From Rhodospirillales bacterium (GTDB lineage Bacteria; Pseudomonadota; Alphaproteobacteria; Acetobacterales; Acetobacteraceae), in assembly GCA_025352665.1 (NCBI GenBank), contig JANXSM010000035.1, positions 1 through 64,000 on the forward strand: DNA of 64,000 nt, given 5' to 3'. Each line of letters begins with the position of its first letter. Positions within the stretch are counted from its first letter, which is position 1. Both the position numbers and the translations under genes were made by a program. Positions 35,003 to 43,636 of the stretch are shown here, in pieces. The notes below the pieces were generated by a model, which searched no databases, had not been told where the DNA came from, and was given only the letters and a program-made list of their open reading frames with translations.

Positions 35003-37312
35003 CTACGCAAACGTGCTTGGGGAACGCGCCTCTGTCAACGCTCTCCACACAGCTTCCGGGGTTGCCGGCATATCGATATGGCGAACACCGCGATCCGCCA
35101 TGGCGTCGATCAGCGCATTGATGACGGCGGGACAGGCGCCGGCGGCCCCGGCCTCCCCACACCCCTTTACCCCGAGCGGGTTCGCAGGCGATGGAGTCGG
35201 GCGCGTGTGCAGAACCAGCTCCGGCAGATCGTCGGCGCGCGGGATCTGGTAGTCCATGAACGACCCGGTCAGCACCTGGCCGTCCGCGTCGTGCACCACC
35301 CGCTCACAGAACGCCTGGCCGATGCCCTGGGCCACACCGCCCTGTAGCTGGCCCTGCAGCAGCATCGGGTTCAGCACCAGGCCGAAATCATGAACCATGG
35401 TGTAGCTGGCGAGCGACCACAGGCCGGTCTCCGGGTCCACTTCAACCTCGGCGATGTGGCAGCCGTTCGGGAAGGTGTGGTTGGCGGGCTGGTAGAAGCC
35501 ACTGCCTTCCAGCACGCCCTGCACGCGGGACGCGACGTCGCCCCACCCGATGGCGCGGTCGGTGCCAACCACGCGGAAGGCGCCGTCGTCGAACTCCACG
35601 TCGACGACGGCGACTTCGAGGGCGTCGGCGGCCAGCGGTATGGCGCGTTGGATGAGGTTGGTTGCGGCGGCGGCAACGGCGGCACCGCCAAGGCCGATCG
35701 AGGCCGATCCGCCTGTGCCGTGGCCGGAGGGAATGCGATCGGTGTCGCCCTGCAGTACATCGATATCGGCGGGATCGATGCCGAGCTGGATGGCGACGAG
35801 CTGGGCGAAGGCGGTCTCGTGGCCCTGGCCGTTCGACATGGTGCCGGTCAGCGCGGTGATCCGTCCGTCTGGCCGCAGTTCCACCCAGCCGTGTTCGGAC
35901 CAGGCACCGGCGACCCGTTCGCAGTATTGCGCGACGCCGATGCCGCGCAGCAGGCCGTGCTGCTTGGCGATCGCCCGACGGGCGGGAAACCCGGCCATAT
36001 CAGCCTTGCCGGTGGCGGCCTCGAGCATGCCCGGGAAATCCCCACTGTCGTAGCGCAGGCCGAGCGCCGTGGTCAGCGGCCAGGCATCGGGGGTCAGCAG
36101 GTTCTGGCGACGCAGCTCCACTGGCGTGCGCCCGAGCACCCGCGCCGCCTCGTCGACCAGGCGTTCGAGCAAATAGATGCCCTCGGGGCGACCGGCGCCG
36201 CGATACACCTCGGTGGGCGCCGTGTTGGTGAACACGCCGGTGACGGCGACATGGATGCAGGGGAGCCTGTAGACGCCGGCCAGCACGGGGGTGTTGGAGG
36301 TCGGCGAAAGCTGCCCCTTGGGGGCGAGGTAGGCGCCAATTGCGGCCGTGGTGCGCACGCGCAGGCCCAGGAAATTGCCGTCGGCGTCGAGCGCCAGTTC
36401 ACCCACCGACACGTTGTCACGCGCTTGGTAGTCAGACAGGAAACCGTCGCTGCGGCCGCCGATCCACGCGACGGGACGTCCGAGACGACGGGCCAGCCAT
36501 ATCACCAGCGCCTGCTCGCCGTATGGCGAGTTCTTGATGCCGAAACTGCCTCCGACATCGGCGACCAGCACGCGCAAATCGGTTTTTTCCAGATGCAATA
36601 TGTCGGACGCGACCGCATCGCGCAGAAAATGCGGCATTTGCGTTCCAGTCTGCAGCGTGGCGCGGCCGTCTGTGACCGAGCCGATGGCACCGCGCGTTTC
36701 CAGACTGGCGACATGGATGCGGTTGTTGATCAGGTGCACCTGCGCCACATGCGTGGCCTTGGCAAACGCCGCTTGGACCGCGGCCCCGTCGCCGGCCTGC
36801 CAGTTGAAACAGACGTTGTCCGGGGCTTCCTCCCACACCGCAGGCCCGCCCTCGGCGGCCGCGGTATCCGTCACGGCGGGCAGGGTTTCGTAGTCGACCA
36901 AAATCAGCTCGACGGCATCGAGGGCCTGATCCAGAGTCTCGGCCACGACCATCGCGACGCTGTCACCGACGAAGCGCACGCGTTCCAGCGCCAGGATCGG
37001 ATGGTGCGGCTGGAACGCGAAGCCCTGGTCATCCGGCGTGCCCGGCAGGCGCAGCAAGGGCGAGCCGGACGGGATCCCGCCGAGCCCAGCCGCCGCCACG
37101 TCGGCGCCGGTCACAACAGTTATGACACCGGGTGACGCCAGAGCCTGGGCAATATCGATGCCCATGATCGTTGCATGAGCGTGCGGGCTGCGCAGCATCA
37201 CCGCGTGCAGGGCACCGGGCGGCACGAGATCGGCGGTATAGCGCCCCTGCCCCGTCAGCAGTCGTGGATCCTCGCGCCGGCGCACCGGCTGGCCGAATGA
37301 ATTGGCGCCCAT
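35003..37312 (-). CDS. xanthine dehydrogenase family molybdopterin-binding subunit (CoxL form II-like), no partner subunits
   Basis: Large molybdenum subunit of a xanthine/aldehyde/CO dehydrogenase-type hydroxylase, 769 aa. It begins with the family segment GQPVRRREDPRLLTGQGRYTADL. The loop that separates CoxL forms reads VYRGAGRPEG (Y370-R375), the form II type, not the CO-oxidising AYxCSFR type. VGGSFGIKN near residue 254 and GVKGCGEAGAAG near 727 (with the likely catalytic Glu) are the MPT-binding and active-site loops. The FAD (CoxM) and 2Fe-2S (CoxS) genes that normally accompany it are absent on both sides. It is followed by a peptide-type ABC operon on the same strand, suggesting a heteroaromatic or aldehyde substrate brought in by it. 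Confidence 0.9.
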   Translation of the reverse strand: MGANSFGQPVRRREDPRLLTGQGRYTADLVPPGALHAVMLRSPHAHATIMGIDIAQALASPGVITVVTGADVAAAGLGGIPSGSPLLRLPGTPDDQGFAFQPHHPILALERVRFVGDSVAMVVAETLDQALDAVELILVDYETLPAVTDTAAAEGGPAVWEEAPDNVCFNWQAGDGAAVQAAFAKATHVAQVHLINNRIHVASLETRGAIGSVTDGRATLQTGTQMPHFLRDAVASDILHLEKTDLRVLVADVGGSFGIKNSPYGEQALVIWLARRLGRPVAWIGGRSDGFLSDYQARDNVSVGELALDADGNFLGLRVRTTAAIGAYLAPKGQLSPTSNTPVLAGVYRLPCIHVAVTGVFTNTAPTEVYRGAGRPEGIYLLERLVDEAARVLGRTPVELRRQNLLTPDAWPLTTALGLRYDSGDFPGMLEAATGKADMAGFPARRAIAKQHGLLRGIGVAQYCERVAGAWSEHGWVELRPDGRITALTGTMSNGQGHETAFAQLVAIQLGIDPADIDVLQGDTDRIPSGHGTGGSASIGLGGAAVAAAATNLIQRAIPLAADALEVAVVDVEFDDGAFRVVGTDRAIGWGDVASRVQGVLEGSGFYQPANHTFPNGCHIAEVEVDPETGLWSLASYTMVHDFGLVLNPMLLQGQLQGGVAQGIGQAFCERVVHDADGQVLTGSFMDYQIPRADDLPELVLHTRPTPSPANPLGVKGCGEAGAAGACPAVINALIDAMADRGVRHIDMPATPEAVWRALTEARSPSTFA

Positions 37313-37376
37313 TGCTTCAGCCTGCTCCTTGCTTACACTTCATTTTCGAATCGGAGGATGCCAAAGTGACCGCCGC
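37313..37376. promoter_or_regulatory. divergent start region, molybdenum subunit / Dpp cluster 2
   Basis: Only 64 bases separate two divergent ATGs. On the plus strand a strong ribosome site CGGAGG (37352-37357) stands immediately before ATG CCA AAG TGA (37358-37369), a three-codon mini-ORF. Its TGA overlaps a GTG frame whose own TGA (37378-37380) overlaps the real ATG at 37377. The true start therefore sits about 20 bases from the best ribosome site. Confidence 0.35.
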
Positions 37377-38327
37377 ATGACCATCCCCCTCCTGACCGCC
37401 GCGGCGTTGACGGTCGATCTTGGAACCCGGAATCCGGTGCGCATTCTTGACGGGATTTCGTTCGAACTTCAGGCTGGCCGCACGCTTGGCGTGGTTGGCG
37501 AAAGCGGCTGTGGCAAGTCGATGACGGCGCTGGCGCTGATCGGCTTGGTGCCGGAGCCGCATCGGATCGGTGGATCGCTGCGGCTGGGCGATGTGGAGCT
37601 GAACACACTCGACGCCGAGCGAAGGCGCCTGCTGCGCGGCAAGCGGGTGGCGATGATCTTTCAGGAGCCAATGACCGCGCTCAATCCGGTGGTGTCGGTC
37701 GGCCAGCAGATCGCCGAGATGCTGGAGGTGCACGAGGCTGCGTCCACCTCCGAAGCCCGCAGGCGCGCGATAGCTTTGCTCGGACAGGTCGGCATCGCAG
37801 CACCCGGCGAACGGGCACCGGCGTTCCCGCACCAGCTTTCGGGCGGCATGCGCCAGCGGGTGATGATCGCCATGGCAATCGCCTGCCGGCCGCAGATCCT
37901 GATTGCCGACGAACCCACCACCGCGCTGGACGTGTCGGTGCAGGCGCAGATCCTCGATCTGCTGCTGGAACTGCAACGACGCGAAGGGATGGCGATGCTA
38001 TTCATCAGCCACAACCTTGGCGTAATCAGCGAAGTCTCCGACGAGATCATGGTGATGTATGCCGGGCGCATCGCCGAGCAGGGGCCGGCAGCGGAGGTGC
38101 TGGCGCGGCCGACGCATCCCTATACACGGGGCCTGATCACGACCATGCCGGATATCCGGCACCGCCAGCGGCTGCTGCCGGTGATCCCCGGCGCGGTGCC
38201 GGACCCGCGCCATCGCGGCCAGGGCTGCAGCTTCGCCGCTCGCTGTGCGGAGGCCGAGGATATCTGCAGCGAGGCCGTGCCTGCCCTGCGCGGCCATCTG
38301 CACCGCGCAGCCTGCGTGCACGCGTGA
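37377..38327 (+). CDS. dipeptide/oligopeptide ABC transporter ATP-binding protein (DppD type), cluster 2
   Basis: ATPase, 316 aa. Walker [11 protein letters not shown]-loop [15 protein letters not shown], signature SGGMRQR, Walker B ILIADEP and the C-terminal [17 protein letters not shown] cysteine motif are present. The ATG at 37377 has no close ribosome site; an in-frame extension to 37302 runs into the divergent gene and is unlikely. It is the first gene of a four-gene plus-strand transporter unit. Confidence 0.9.
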   Translation: MTIPLLTAAALTVDLGTRNPVRILDGISFELQAGRTLGVVGESGCGKSMTALALIGLVPEPHRIGGSLRLGDVELNTLDAERRRLLRGKRVAMIFQEPMTALNPVVSVGQQIAEMLEVHEAASTSEARRRAIALLGQVGIAAPGERAPAFPHQLSGGMRQRVMIAMAIACRPQILIADEPTTALDVSVQAQILDLLLELQRREGMAMLFISHNLGVISEVSDEIMVMYAGRIAEQGPAAEVLARPTHPYTRGLITTMPDIRHRQRLLPVIPGAVPDPRHRGQGCSFAARCAEAEDICSEAVPALRGHLHRAACVHA

Positions 38328-39301
38328 GTCCCATCATCGAAACCCGTGATCTGACCGTGCAGTTTGCCACCGGAGGCGGAATGTTCCGGCCGGCTCGTAA
38401 AGTGCAGGCCGTCAGTCAGGTGTCGCTGTCGCTTGCCGCCGGCGAGACCCTCGCCCTGGTCGGCGAAAGCGGGTCCGGCAAAACGACATTCGCGCGCGCC
38501 ATGCTGGGCCTGACCGCGATCACCGGCGGCAGCGTTGCCTATGACGGGATCGAGGTCACGCGCATGAGCCCAACCGAGCGCCGGCGCATGCGCCGCGAGG
38601 TGCAGGTTGTGTTCCAGGACCCGTTCGGCTCGCTCGACCCGCGGCTGACGGTGGGTGCCATCATCGCCGAGCCGTTACACATCCACCGCATCGGCAGCCG
38701 GCCAAACCGCGAGGCCAGGATTGCGGAATTGCTCGACCTCGTCGGCCTGCCGCGAACGGCGCGCGACCGCTACCCGCACCAGTTCTCCGGTGGACAGCGC
38801 CAGCGCATCGCTATCGCCCGCGCGCTGGCGCCGGCGCCGCGGGTGATCATCGCGGACGAGCCGCTTTCGGCGCTGGATGTTTCGATCCAGAGCCAGATTC
38901 TCAACCTGTTCGTGGAGCTGCGCGAGCGGACCGGGATTTCCTGTTTCCTGATCAGCCACGATCTCGCCGCCGTGCATCATCTGGCAGACCGGGTGGCCGC
39001 ACTCTACCTCGGACGTGTCGTGGAGATCGCGCCGCGCGACGCATTGTATCGTGCGCCCGCGCATCCCTACACACGTGCGCTGCTCGAGTCGGTGCCCCGC
39101 ATCGGTTTCGGCAAGCGCCAGCCCGGGCACGCGCTCGGCGGCGAGATCCCAAGCCCGTTGGCGCCGCCCTCCGGATGCCACTTCCATCCGCGCTGCTCCC
39201 GTGCGACAGCGCTCTGCACCGAGGTCGCGCCAGAGCTTGGCCGTATCGCCGAGGGGCATGACGTAGCCTGCCATCATCCGTTTGTACCAATCACAGAATG
39301 A
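38324..39301 (+). CDS. dipeptide/oligopeptide ABC transporter ATP-binding protein (DppF type), cluster 2
   Basis: Partner ATPase, 325 aa, starting at GTG 38324, which overlaps the previous stop (GTGA). Walker A is GESGSGKTT, the Q-loop FQDPFGSLDPR, the signature SGGQRQR and Walker B VIIADEP. The oligo_HPY cysteines are in GCHFHPRCSRATALC. The stop overlaps the ATG of the DppB-type permease. Confidence 0.91.
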   Translation: MSPIIETRDLTVQFATGGGMFRPARKVQAVSQVSLSLAAGETLALVGESGSGKTTFARAMLGLTAITGGSVAYDGIEVTRMSPTERRRMRREVQVVFQDPFGSLDPRLTVGAIIAEPLHIHRIGSRPNREARIAELLDLVGLPRTARDRYPHQFSGGQRQRIAIARALAPAPRVIIADEPLSALDVSIQSQILNLFVELRERTGISCFLISHDLAAVHHLADRVAALYLGRVVEIAPRDALYRAPAHPYTRALLESVPRIGFGKRQPGHALGGEIPSPLAPPSGCHFHPRCSRATALCTEVAPELGRIAEGHDVACHHPFVPITE

Positions 39302-40260
39302 TACGCTTCCTCGCTACCCGCACGCTCGGCGCCATCATCACGCTGTTCGCCAAATCCTTCATCATCTTTGCCCTGATCGGGCTGATGCCAGGCGATCCGC
39401 TCGACCTGCTGGCTCAGGCCAATCCGGATGCAACGCCCGAGAGCATCGCCACCTTGCGCAGCATCTACAGCGTCGACCAGCCGCTGCCCGATCGCTACGT
39501 CGCCTGGTTGCAGGCGGCTCTGCATGGAGATTTCGGTTTCTCGCGTATCCAGCATCGCCCCGTGCTCGACATCGTGGTCCCAGCGCTTGGCAACACGCTT
39601 GTGCTCACCGGGATCGCCTTCGTGATCAGCACCATCATTGCCGTGTTCCTCGGCACCATTGCTGCAACGCGCAAAGGCAGCTGGATCGACCGTGCCATCA
39701 ACTTGCTGGCCTACGCCGGCATATCGGTGCCGAGCTTCTGGCTCTCGCTCGTGCTGATCTACATCTTTGCGGTGAAGCTCGGTTGGCTGCCGGCCGGCGG
39801 CATGCCTCATGTCGGTGATGGCGCGCAATCCTGGGCCAGCCATCTGTTGTTGCCGGTGGCAGCGTTGGTGATGGTCGAAATCGGTGGCCTGACCCGCTAC
39901 GCGCGTTCGGCGATGCTGGAGGTGCTCGGCCAAGACTACATCCGCACCGCCCGCGCAAAGGGCATCGCCAATGGCCGCATGCTGCTGCGCCATGCGCTGC
40001 GCAATGCGATGATCCCTGTCATCACCATCATCGCGTTGGGCTTCGGCCATCTGTTCTCCGGTGCCCTGCTGGTCGAGAACATTTTCGCCTGGCGCGGCAT
40101 GGGACGGCTGATTCTGGAGGCGATCATGGGCAACGACTATAACCTCGCCCTGGTGTGCCTGTTGTTCACCACGGCGATGATCCTGGTTGCCAGCATTCTG
40201 GCCGACCTTGCCTACACCTGGCTTGATCCGCGTATTTCGCTGGGCGGCCGGCGCCGATGA
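39298..40260 (+). CDS. dipeptide ABC transporter permease (DppB type), cluster 2
   Basis: Inner-membrane permease, 320 aa. FALIGLMPGDPLDLLAQ near the N-terminus is the DppB signature; the EAA-like loop is RTARAKGIANGRMLLRHALR and is followed by GALLVENIFAWRGMGRLI. ATGA overlaps couple it to the genes on both sides. Confidence 0.91.
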   Translation: MIRFLATRTLGAIITLFAKSFIIFALIGLMPGDPLDLLAQANPDATPESIATLRSIYSVDQPLPDRYVAWLQAALHGDFGFSRIQHRPVLDIVVPALGNTLVLTGIAFVISTIIAVFLGTIAATRKGSWIDRAINLLAYAGISVPSFWLSLVLIYIFAVKLGWLPAGGMPHVGDGAQSWASHLLLPVAALVMVEIGGLTRYARSAMLEVLGQDYIRTARAKGIANGRMLLRHALRNAMIPVITIIALGFGHLFSGALLVENIFAWRGMGRLILEAIMGNDYNLALVCLLFTTAMILVASILADLAYTWLDPRISLGGRRR

Positions 40261-41177
40261 GCGAGATCGCCCTCGAACCGGCCATCTCCGTGTGGACGCT
40301 GCGCTGGCGCAGGCTCGCGCGAGACCGTGCGGCATTGCTGGGCCTTGCCGTGCTGATCCTGTTGATCGCGCTGTGCGTGGCAGCACCGCTGTTCGAACGC
40401 ACACTGGGCGTCAGCGCCACCGACACCGATCTGTTCACCCGTTTCAGCCCGCCCGGAGACGGCCACTGGCTCGGCGCCGACGATGCCGGGCGCGACGAAT
40501 TCACCCGCCTCCTACAAGGCGGCCAGATTTCGCTGTCGATCGGCCTGCTCGGGGCACTCGGTTCCAGCCTGCTCGGAACACTCATCGGAGCCGTGGCCGG
40601 CTATGCCCGCGGCAAGACCGACATGGTGCTGATGCGCATCACCGATGGCATCATTTCTCTGCCGGTCCTGCCGCTGCTGATCATTCTGGCAGCACTCGAC
40701 CTGTCCAAGCTCGGCTTCAGCCAGGACTTCATCCGCTCCGGTGCCGCCGGCTACTGGCGCATCGTGCTGATCGTGACGCTGCTGGGCTGGACCGGCGTGG
40801 CACGCCTGGTGCGCGCCAGCACACTCGCGCTGGCCGAACGCGAATTCGTGCTCGCCGCCCGCGCGCAGGGCGCTTCGGCCTGGTGGATCCTGTCGGTGCA
40901 TATCCTGCCCAACGCCATCTCGCCGGTCATTGTCGCCACCACGCTCGCCATGGGCCGGGTGATCCTGACCGAGTCGGCGCTGAGCTTTCTCGGCGTCGGC
41001 ATCCAGCCGCCGCAGACGAGCTGGGGCAGCATGCTAACCAACGCGCAGGAGCTGATCGGCAACGCGCCGGAGCTGGCACTTTACCCTGGCCTGCTGATCC
41101 TGGTCACGGTCATCGCCATAAACTTCGTCGGCGACGGCCTGCAGGCCGCATTCGATCCGCGCACCGACTCTCGCTGA
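40257..41177 (+). CDS. dipeptide ABC transporter permease (DppC type), cluster 2
   Basis: Inner-membrane permease, 306 aa. After a cytoplasmic N-terminus and first helix comes GHWLGADDAGRDEFTRLLQG, the DppC motif; the EAA-like loop is AARAQGASAWWILSVHILPN and GVGIQPPQTSWGSML follows. It is the last gene of the unit. No substrate-binding protein gene accompanies cluster 2, so it must borrow one (for example the DppA-type protein at 33332) or use one encoded elsewhere. A repeat hairpin begins 2 bases after its stop. Confidence 0.9.
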   Translation: MSEIALEPAISVWTLRWRRLARDRAALLGLAVLILLIALCVAAPLFERTLGVSATDTDLFTRFSPPGDGHWLGADDAGRDEFTRLLQGGQISLSIGLLGALGSSLLGTLIGAVAGYARGKTDMVLMRITDGIISLPVLPLLIILAALDLSKLGFSQDFIRSGAAGYWRIVLIVTLLGWTGVARLVRASTLALAEREFVLAARAQGASAWWILSVHILPNAISPVIVATTLAMGRVILTESALSFLGVGIQPPQTSWGSMLTNAQELIGNAPELALYPGLLILVTVIAINFVGDGLQAAFDPRTDSR

Positions 41178-41179
41178 CG

Positions 41180-41226
41180 AGCAATTTTATCGCACGGATG
41201 GTTCAACCTCGGGCGATATTGCTCTA
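41180..41226. repeat. solo second hairpin of the dispersed repeat family
   Basis: GCAATTTTATCGC / GGCGATATTGC arms with an inner GGTT-CAACC stem, ending GCTCTA. It matches hairpin 2 of the copies at 43593-43636 and 57979-58024. Its last three bases (CTA, 41224-41226) are the TAG stop codon of yraN on the minus strand. Confidence 0.75.
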
Positions 41227-41610
41227 CTCCAGCCGGAACGCATCCGCGACCCGTCGGACCACGCCGGTCGCGTCGACCACGATGACGTCGAAGCGTACGC
41301 CTTCGCGGCCCCACTCCGGATGCTCGCCCAACAGGATCTCTCCCGCGCCGATCAGCCGCGCGCGCTGACGGGCCGACAGGGCCGCCACCGCGCTGGACAT
41401 CGTCGGACGATGCTTCACCTCGATGATCGCCAGCAGCCCGGCGCGCTCCGCCACCACATCGATTTCGCCGGCCGCCGTCCGCAAACGTTGTCCGAGCACC
41501 GTCCAGCCGTCCGCCACCAAGGCCGCACAGGCCGCCGCCTCAGCGCGCAGACCGCTGGAATGGGACGATCTTCCTCGTCTGACCTTCGGGTCCGGCAGTG
41601 CGTTACGCAT
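41224..41610 (-). CDS. yraN: YraN family (UPF0102) nuclease-like protein
   Basis: A 128-aa member of the UPF0102 family, which has a restriction-endonuclease-like fold. The pattern GLRAEAAACAALVADGW, then AGEIDVVAE and LLAIIEVKHR gives the E..D-x(n)-E-x-K type active site expected of this fold. Cellular role is not settled; the gene is often near rsmI and lpoA homologues but not here. It ends inside a repeat hairpin and is divergent from ggt. Confidence 0.85.
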   Translation of the reverse strand: MRNALPDPKVRRGRSSHSSGLRAEAAACAALVADGWTVLGQRLRTAAGEIDVVAERAGLLAIIEVKHRPTMSSAVAALSARQRARLIGAGEILLGEHPEWGREGVRFDVIVVDATGVVRRVADAFRLE

Positions 41611-41707
41611 CGTTATCCATCATGGGTCCCGTAACGTTGCCTGACCTGCTAACAGTTTCCAAGCCCACATTGTGCTGGCAGCCTCACGCGCCACCGGAGT
41701 TCGCCCC

Positions 41708-43390
41708 ATGCGCCTGCTGATCGTGCTTGTTATGTTCGCTTTTGCGGCCCCGGCCGCGCAAGCCCAGGCGCCTGCCAAACACCACATGATCGTGGCGGCC
41801 CATCCGTTGGCAGCGCAGGCCGGCCTGTCGGTCCTGCGCGATGGCGGCAGCGCCGCGGATGCCGTCATCGCGGCGCAGATGGTGCTGGCGCTGGTCGAAC
41901 CGCAATCCTCCGGCCTCGGTGGCGGTGCCCTGGCGCTGTCTTTCACCGCCGCCGACCGCAGCGTGGAAGCCTGGGACGGGCGCGAAACGGCACCAGCCGC
42001 AGCCAGCCCCGACCTGTTCCTCGGCCGCGACGGCAAGCCGCTGGACTATATGGATGCCAGCCTGGGCGGCCGCGCGGTCGGCGTGCCCGGCACTTTGCGC
42101 ATGCTGGAAGCGCTGCACCGAGCCCATGGCAAACTGCCGTGGGACCGGTTGTTCGTTTACGCGATCCGCCTGGCCGAAGGCGGCTTTCCAGTCTCCGCCC
42201 GGCTCTCCGCCTCCATCGCGGCTGACGCCGATCACCTGAAGAGGCAGCCCGAGGCGCGGGCCTATTTCTTCAAGCCGGATGGCACGCCGCTGCAGCCTGG
42301 CCGCTCGCTGGTCAACAAACGGCTCGCGGAAACACTGCGGGCGATCGCCATCGGCGGTGCCGACGCCCTGTATGTCGGCCCGATCGCCGCCGAGATCGCG
42401 ACCACCGTGCGCGCCGATCCCAATGCCGGCCTGCTCACGGCCGACGACATGGCCGCCTACACCGCCCGCCGCCGCGAACCGGTATGCGGTGGTTACCGTG
42501 GCAACCGCGTTTGTGGCATGGGCCCGCCATCGTCGGGCGGAGTCGGCGTGCTGCAGATCCTGGGCCTGTTGCAGCACTTCAATGTGGCGGCGATGGGCCC
42601 CGACACGGTCGACAGCACGCAGTTGTTGATCGAGGCGGAAAAGCTCGCCTACGCCGACCGCGCGCTTTATCTCGCCGACAGCGATTTCCTGCCCGTGCCG
42701 ATTCGCGGCCTGCTCGACCCCGCCTATCTCACCGTGCGGGCCCAGCTCATCGACCTCGACCACGCCAACCCGCAACCGCGGGCAGGCAACCCAGACTGGC
42801 GCGATCCCGGCCTGGCACCGGCACCTTGGAAACCGGAGCACGGCACCAGCCAGATTGCCGCGGTCGACGACTCCGGCAATGCAGTGACCATGACCACCAC
42901 CGTGCAGGACCCCTTCGGATCGCGTCTGATGGTGCGCGGCTTCCTGCTCAACGACGAGCTGAACGACTTTTCCTTCGTGCCGGAAATCGAAGGCCGCCGC
43001 GTCGCCAACCGGGTCGAAGGCGGCAAACGGCCGCGTAGCGCGATGTCGCCCACCCTAGTGTTTGGCCCCGATGGCAGACTGCGGCTGGTCGCGGGTTCAC
43101 AAGGGGGCGGTCGCATCATCGGTTTCGTCGCGCAGTCACTGATGCGCATGATCGATTTCGAAATGACACCCGCGGCCGCCCTCGCCGCCCCCCATATGCA
43201 GACCACGGGCACTGTCACCGAGCTCGAGGCCGGCACCGCGGCGGCGGGCCTGGCAGATGGGTTGAAGGCGCGCGGCCAGGTGCTGCGGATCAGCGAAATA
43301 GATTCCGGCCAGCAGGCCATCGCGATCACGCGCAACGGCCTACTCGGCGGCGCCGACCCCAGGCGCGAGGGCGTAGCACTCGGGGATTGA
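41708..43390 (+). CDS. ggt: gamma-glutamyltransferase (gamma-glutamyl transpeptidase)
   Basis: Periplasmic Ntn-hydrolase that cleaves or transfers gamma-glutamyl groups of glutathione and gamma-glutamyl peptides. 560 aa from ATG 41708 with a Sec signal (LLIVLVMFAFAAPAAQA). The self-cleavage and nucleophile Thr is T380 in HGTSQIAAVDDSG. The large-subunit Arg region ETAPAAASPDLF and the small-subunit loop GSQGGGRIIG, where GSPGGxxI is usual, are visible. Products such as 5-oxoproline or Cys-Gly could feed the HyuAB and Dpp systems in this window, which is inference. Confidence 0.92.
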   Translation: MRLLIVLVMFAFAAPAAQAQAPAKHHMIVAAHPLAAQAGLSVLRDGGSAADAVIAAQMVLALVEPQSSGLGGGALALSFTAADRSVEAWDGRETAPAAASPDLFLGRDGKPLDYMDASLGGRAVGVPGTLRMLEALHRAHGKLPWDRLFVYAIRLAEGGFPVSARLSASIAADADHLKRQPEARAYFFKPDGTPLQPGRSLVNKRLAETLRAIAIGGADALYVGPIAAEIATTVRADPNAGLLTADDMAAYTARRREPVCGGYRGNRVCGMGPPSSGGVGVLQILGLLQHFNVAAMGPDTVDSTQLLIEAEKLAYADRALYLADSDFLPVPIRGLLDPAYLTVRAQLIDLDHANPQPRAGNPDWRDPGLAPAPWKPEHGTSQIAAVDDSGNAVTMTTTVQDPFGSRLMVRGFLLNDELNDFSFVPEIEGRRVANRVEGGKRPRSAMSPTLVFGPDGRLRLVAGSQGGGRIIGFVAQSLMRMIDFEMTPAAALAAPHMQTTGTVTELEAGTAAAGLADGLKARGQVLRISEIDSGQQAIAITRNGLLGGADPRREGVALGD

Positions 43391-43446
43391 TCTCGCGTTA
43401 TTCTGCCATGAGGTCGCGTGACCCGTTCCCTGAGGCGTGACGGCGT

Positions 43447-43636
43447 TAGACCGGGGTGTTTTTTGATAGGCGAAATCACCCCGGTCTCGAGCAATATCGC
43501 CTGAGGTTGAACCAACCGCGCGATATTGCCCTGGGAGCTTGATCGCTTCTGGGAGGCGAAGCGTTCAAGCCCTAGTCATTTGTTTTAATGAGAAATTTTA
43601 TCGCGCGGTTGGTTCGACCTCAGACGATATTGCTCT
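43447..43636. repeat. dispersed repeat cluster, copy D (four hairpins)
   Basis: Hairpin 43448-43487 has 11-bp arms AGACCGGGGTG / CACCCCGGTCT around TTGATAGGCGA. Hairpin 43491-43529 is the second-hairpin type in inverted orientation (GCAATATCGC / GCGATATTGC, inner GGTTG-AAC-CAACC). Hairpin 43537-43570 has 13-bp arms GCTTGATCGCTTC / GAAGCGTTCAAGC around TGGGAGGC. The linker CATTTGTTTTAATGAG leads to a direct second hairpin (43593-43636). The left part of the gap (43391-43446) shows nothing else. Confidence 0.8.

Noticed and set aside
35390-37135. Long open frame on the plus strand opposite the molybdenum subunit
   Set aside because: Its length follows from the GC-rich codon bias of the real gene; the translation shows no domain, signal or membrane pattern. 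A similar antisense frame at 33566-35347 was rejected for the same reason.
35003-37312. Molybdenum subunit as a true CO dehydrogenase
   Set aside because: The active loop is YRGAGR (form II) and lacks the cysteine of the CO-oxidising AYxCSFR loop; M and S subunits are missing.
43447-43636. Hairpin cluster as a CRISPR array
   Set aside because: Units are palindromic, differ in sequence and alternate in type; there is no constant direct repeat with equal spacers and no cas gene.
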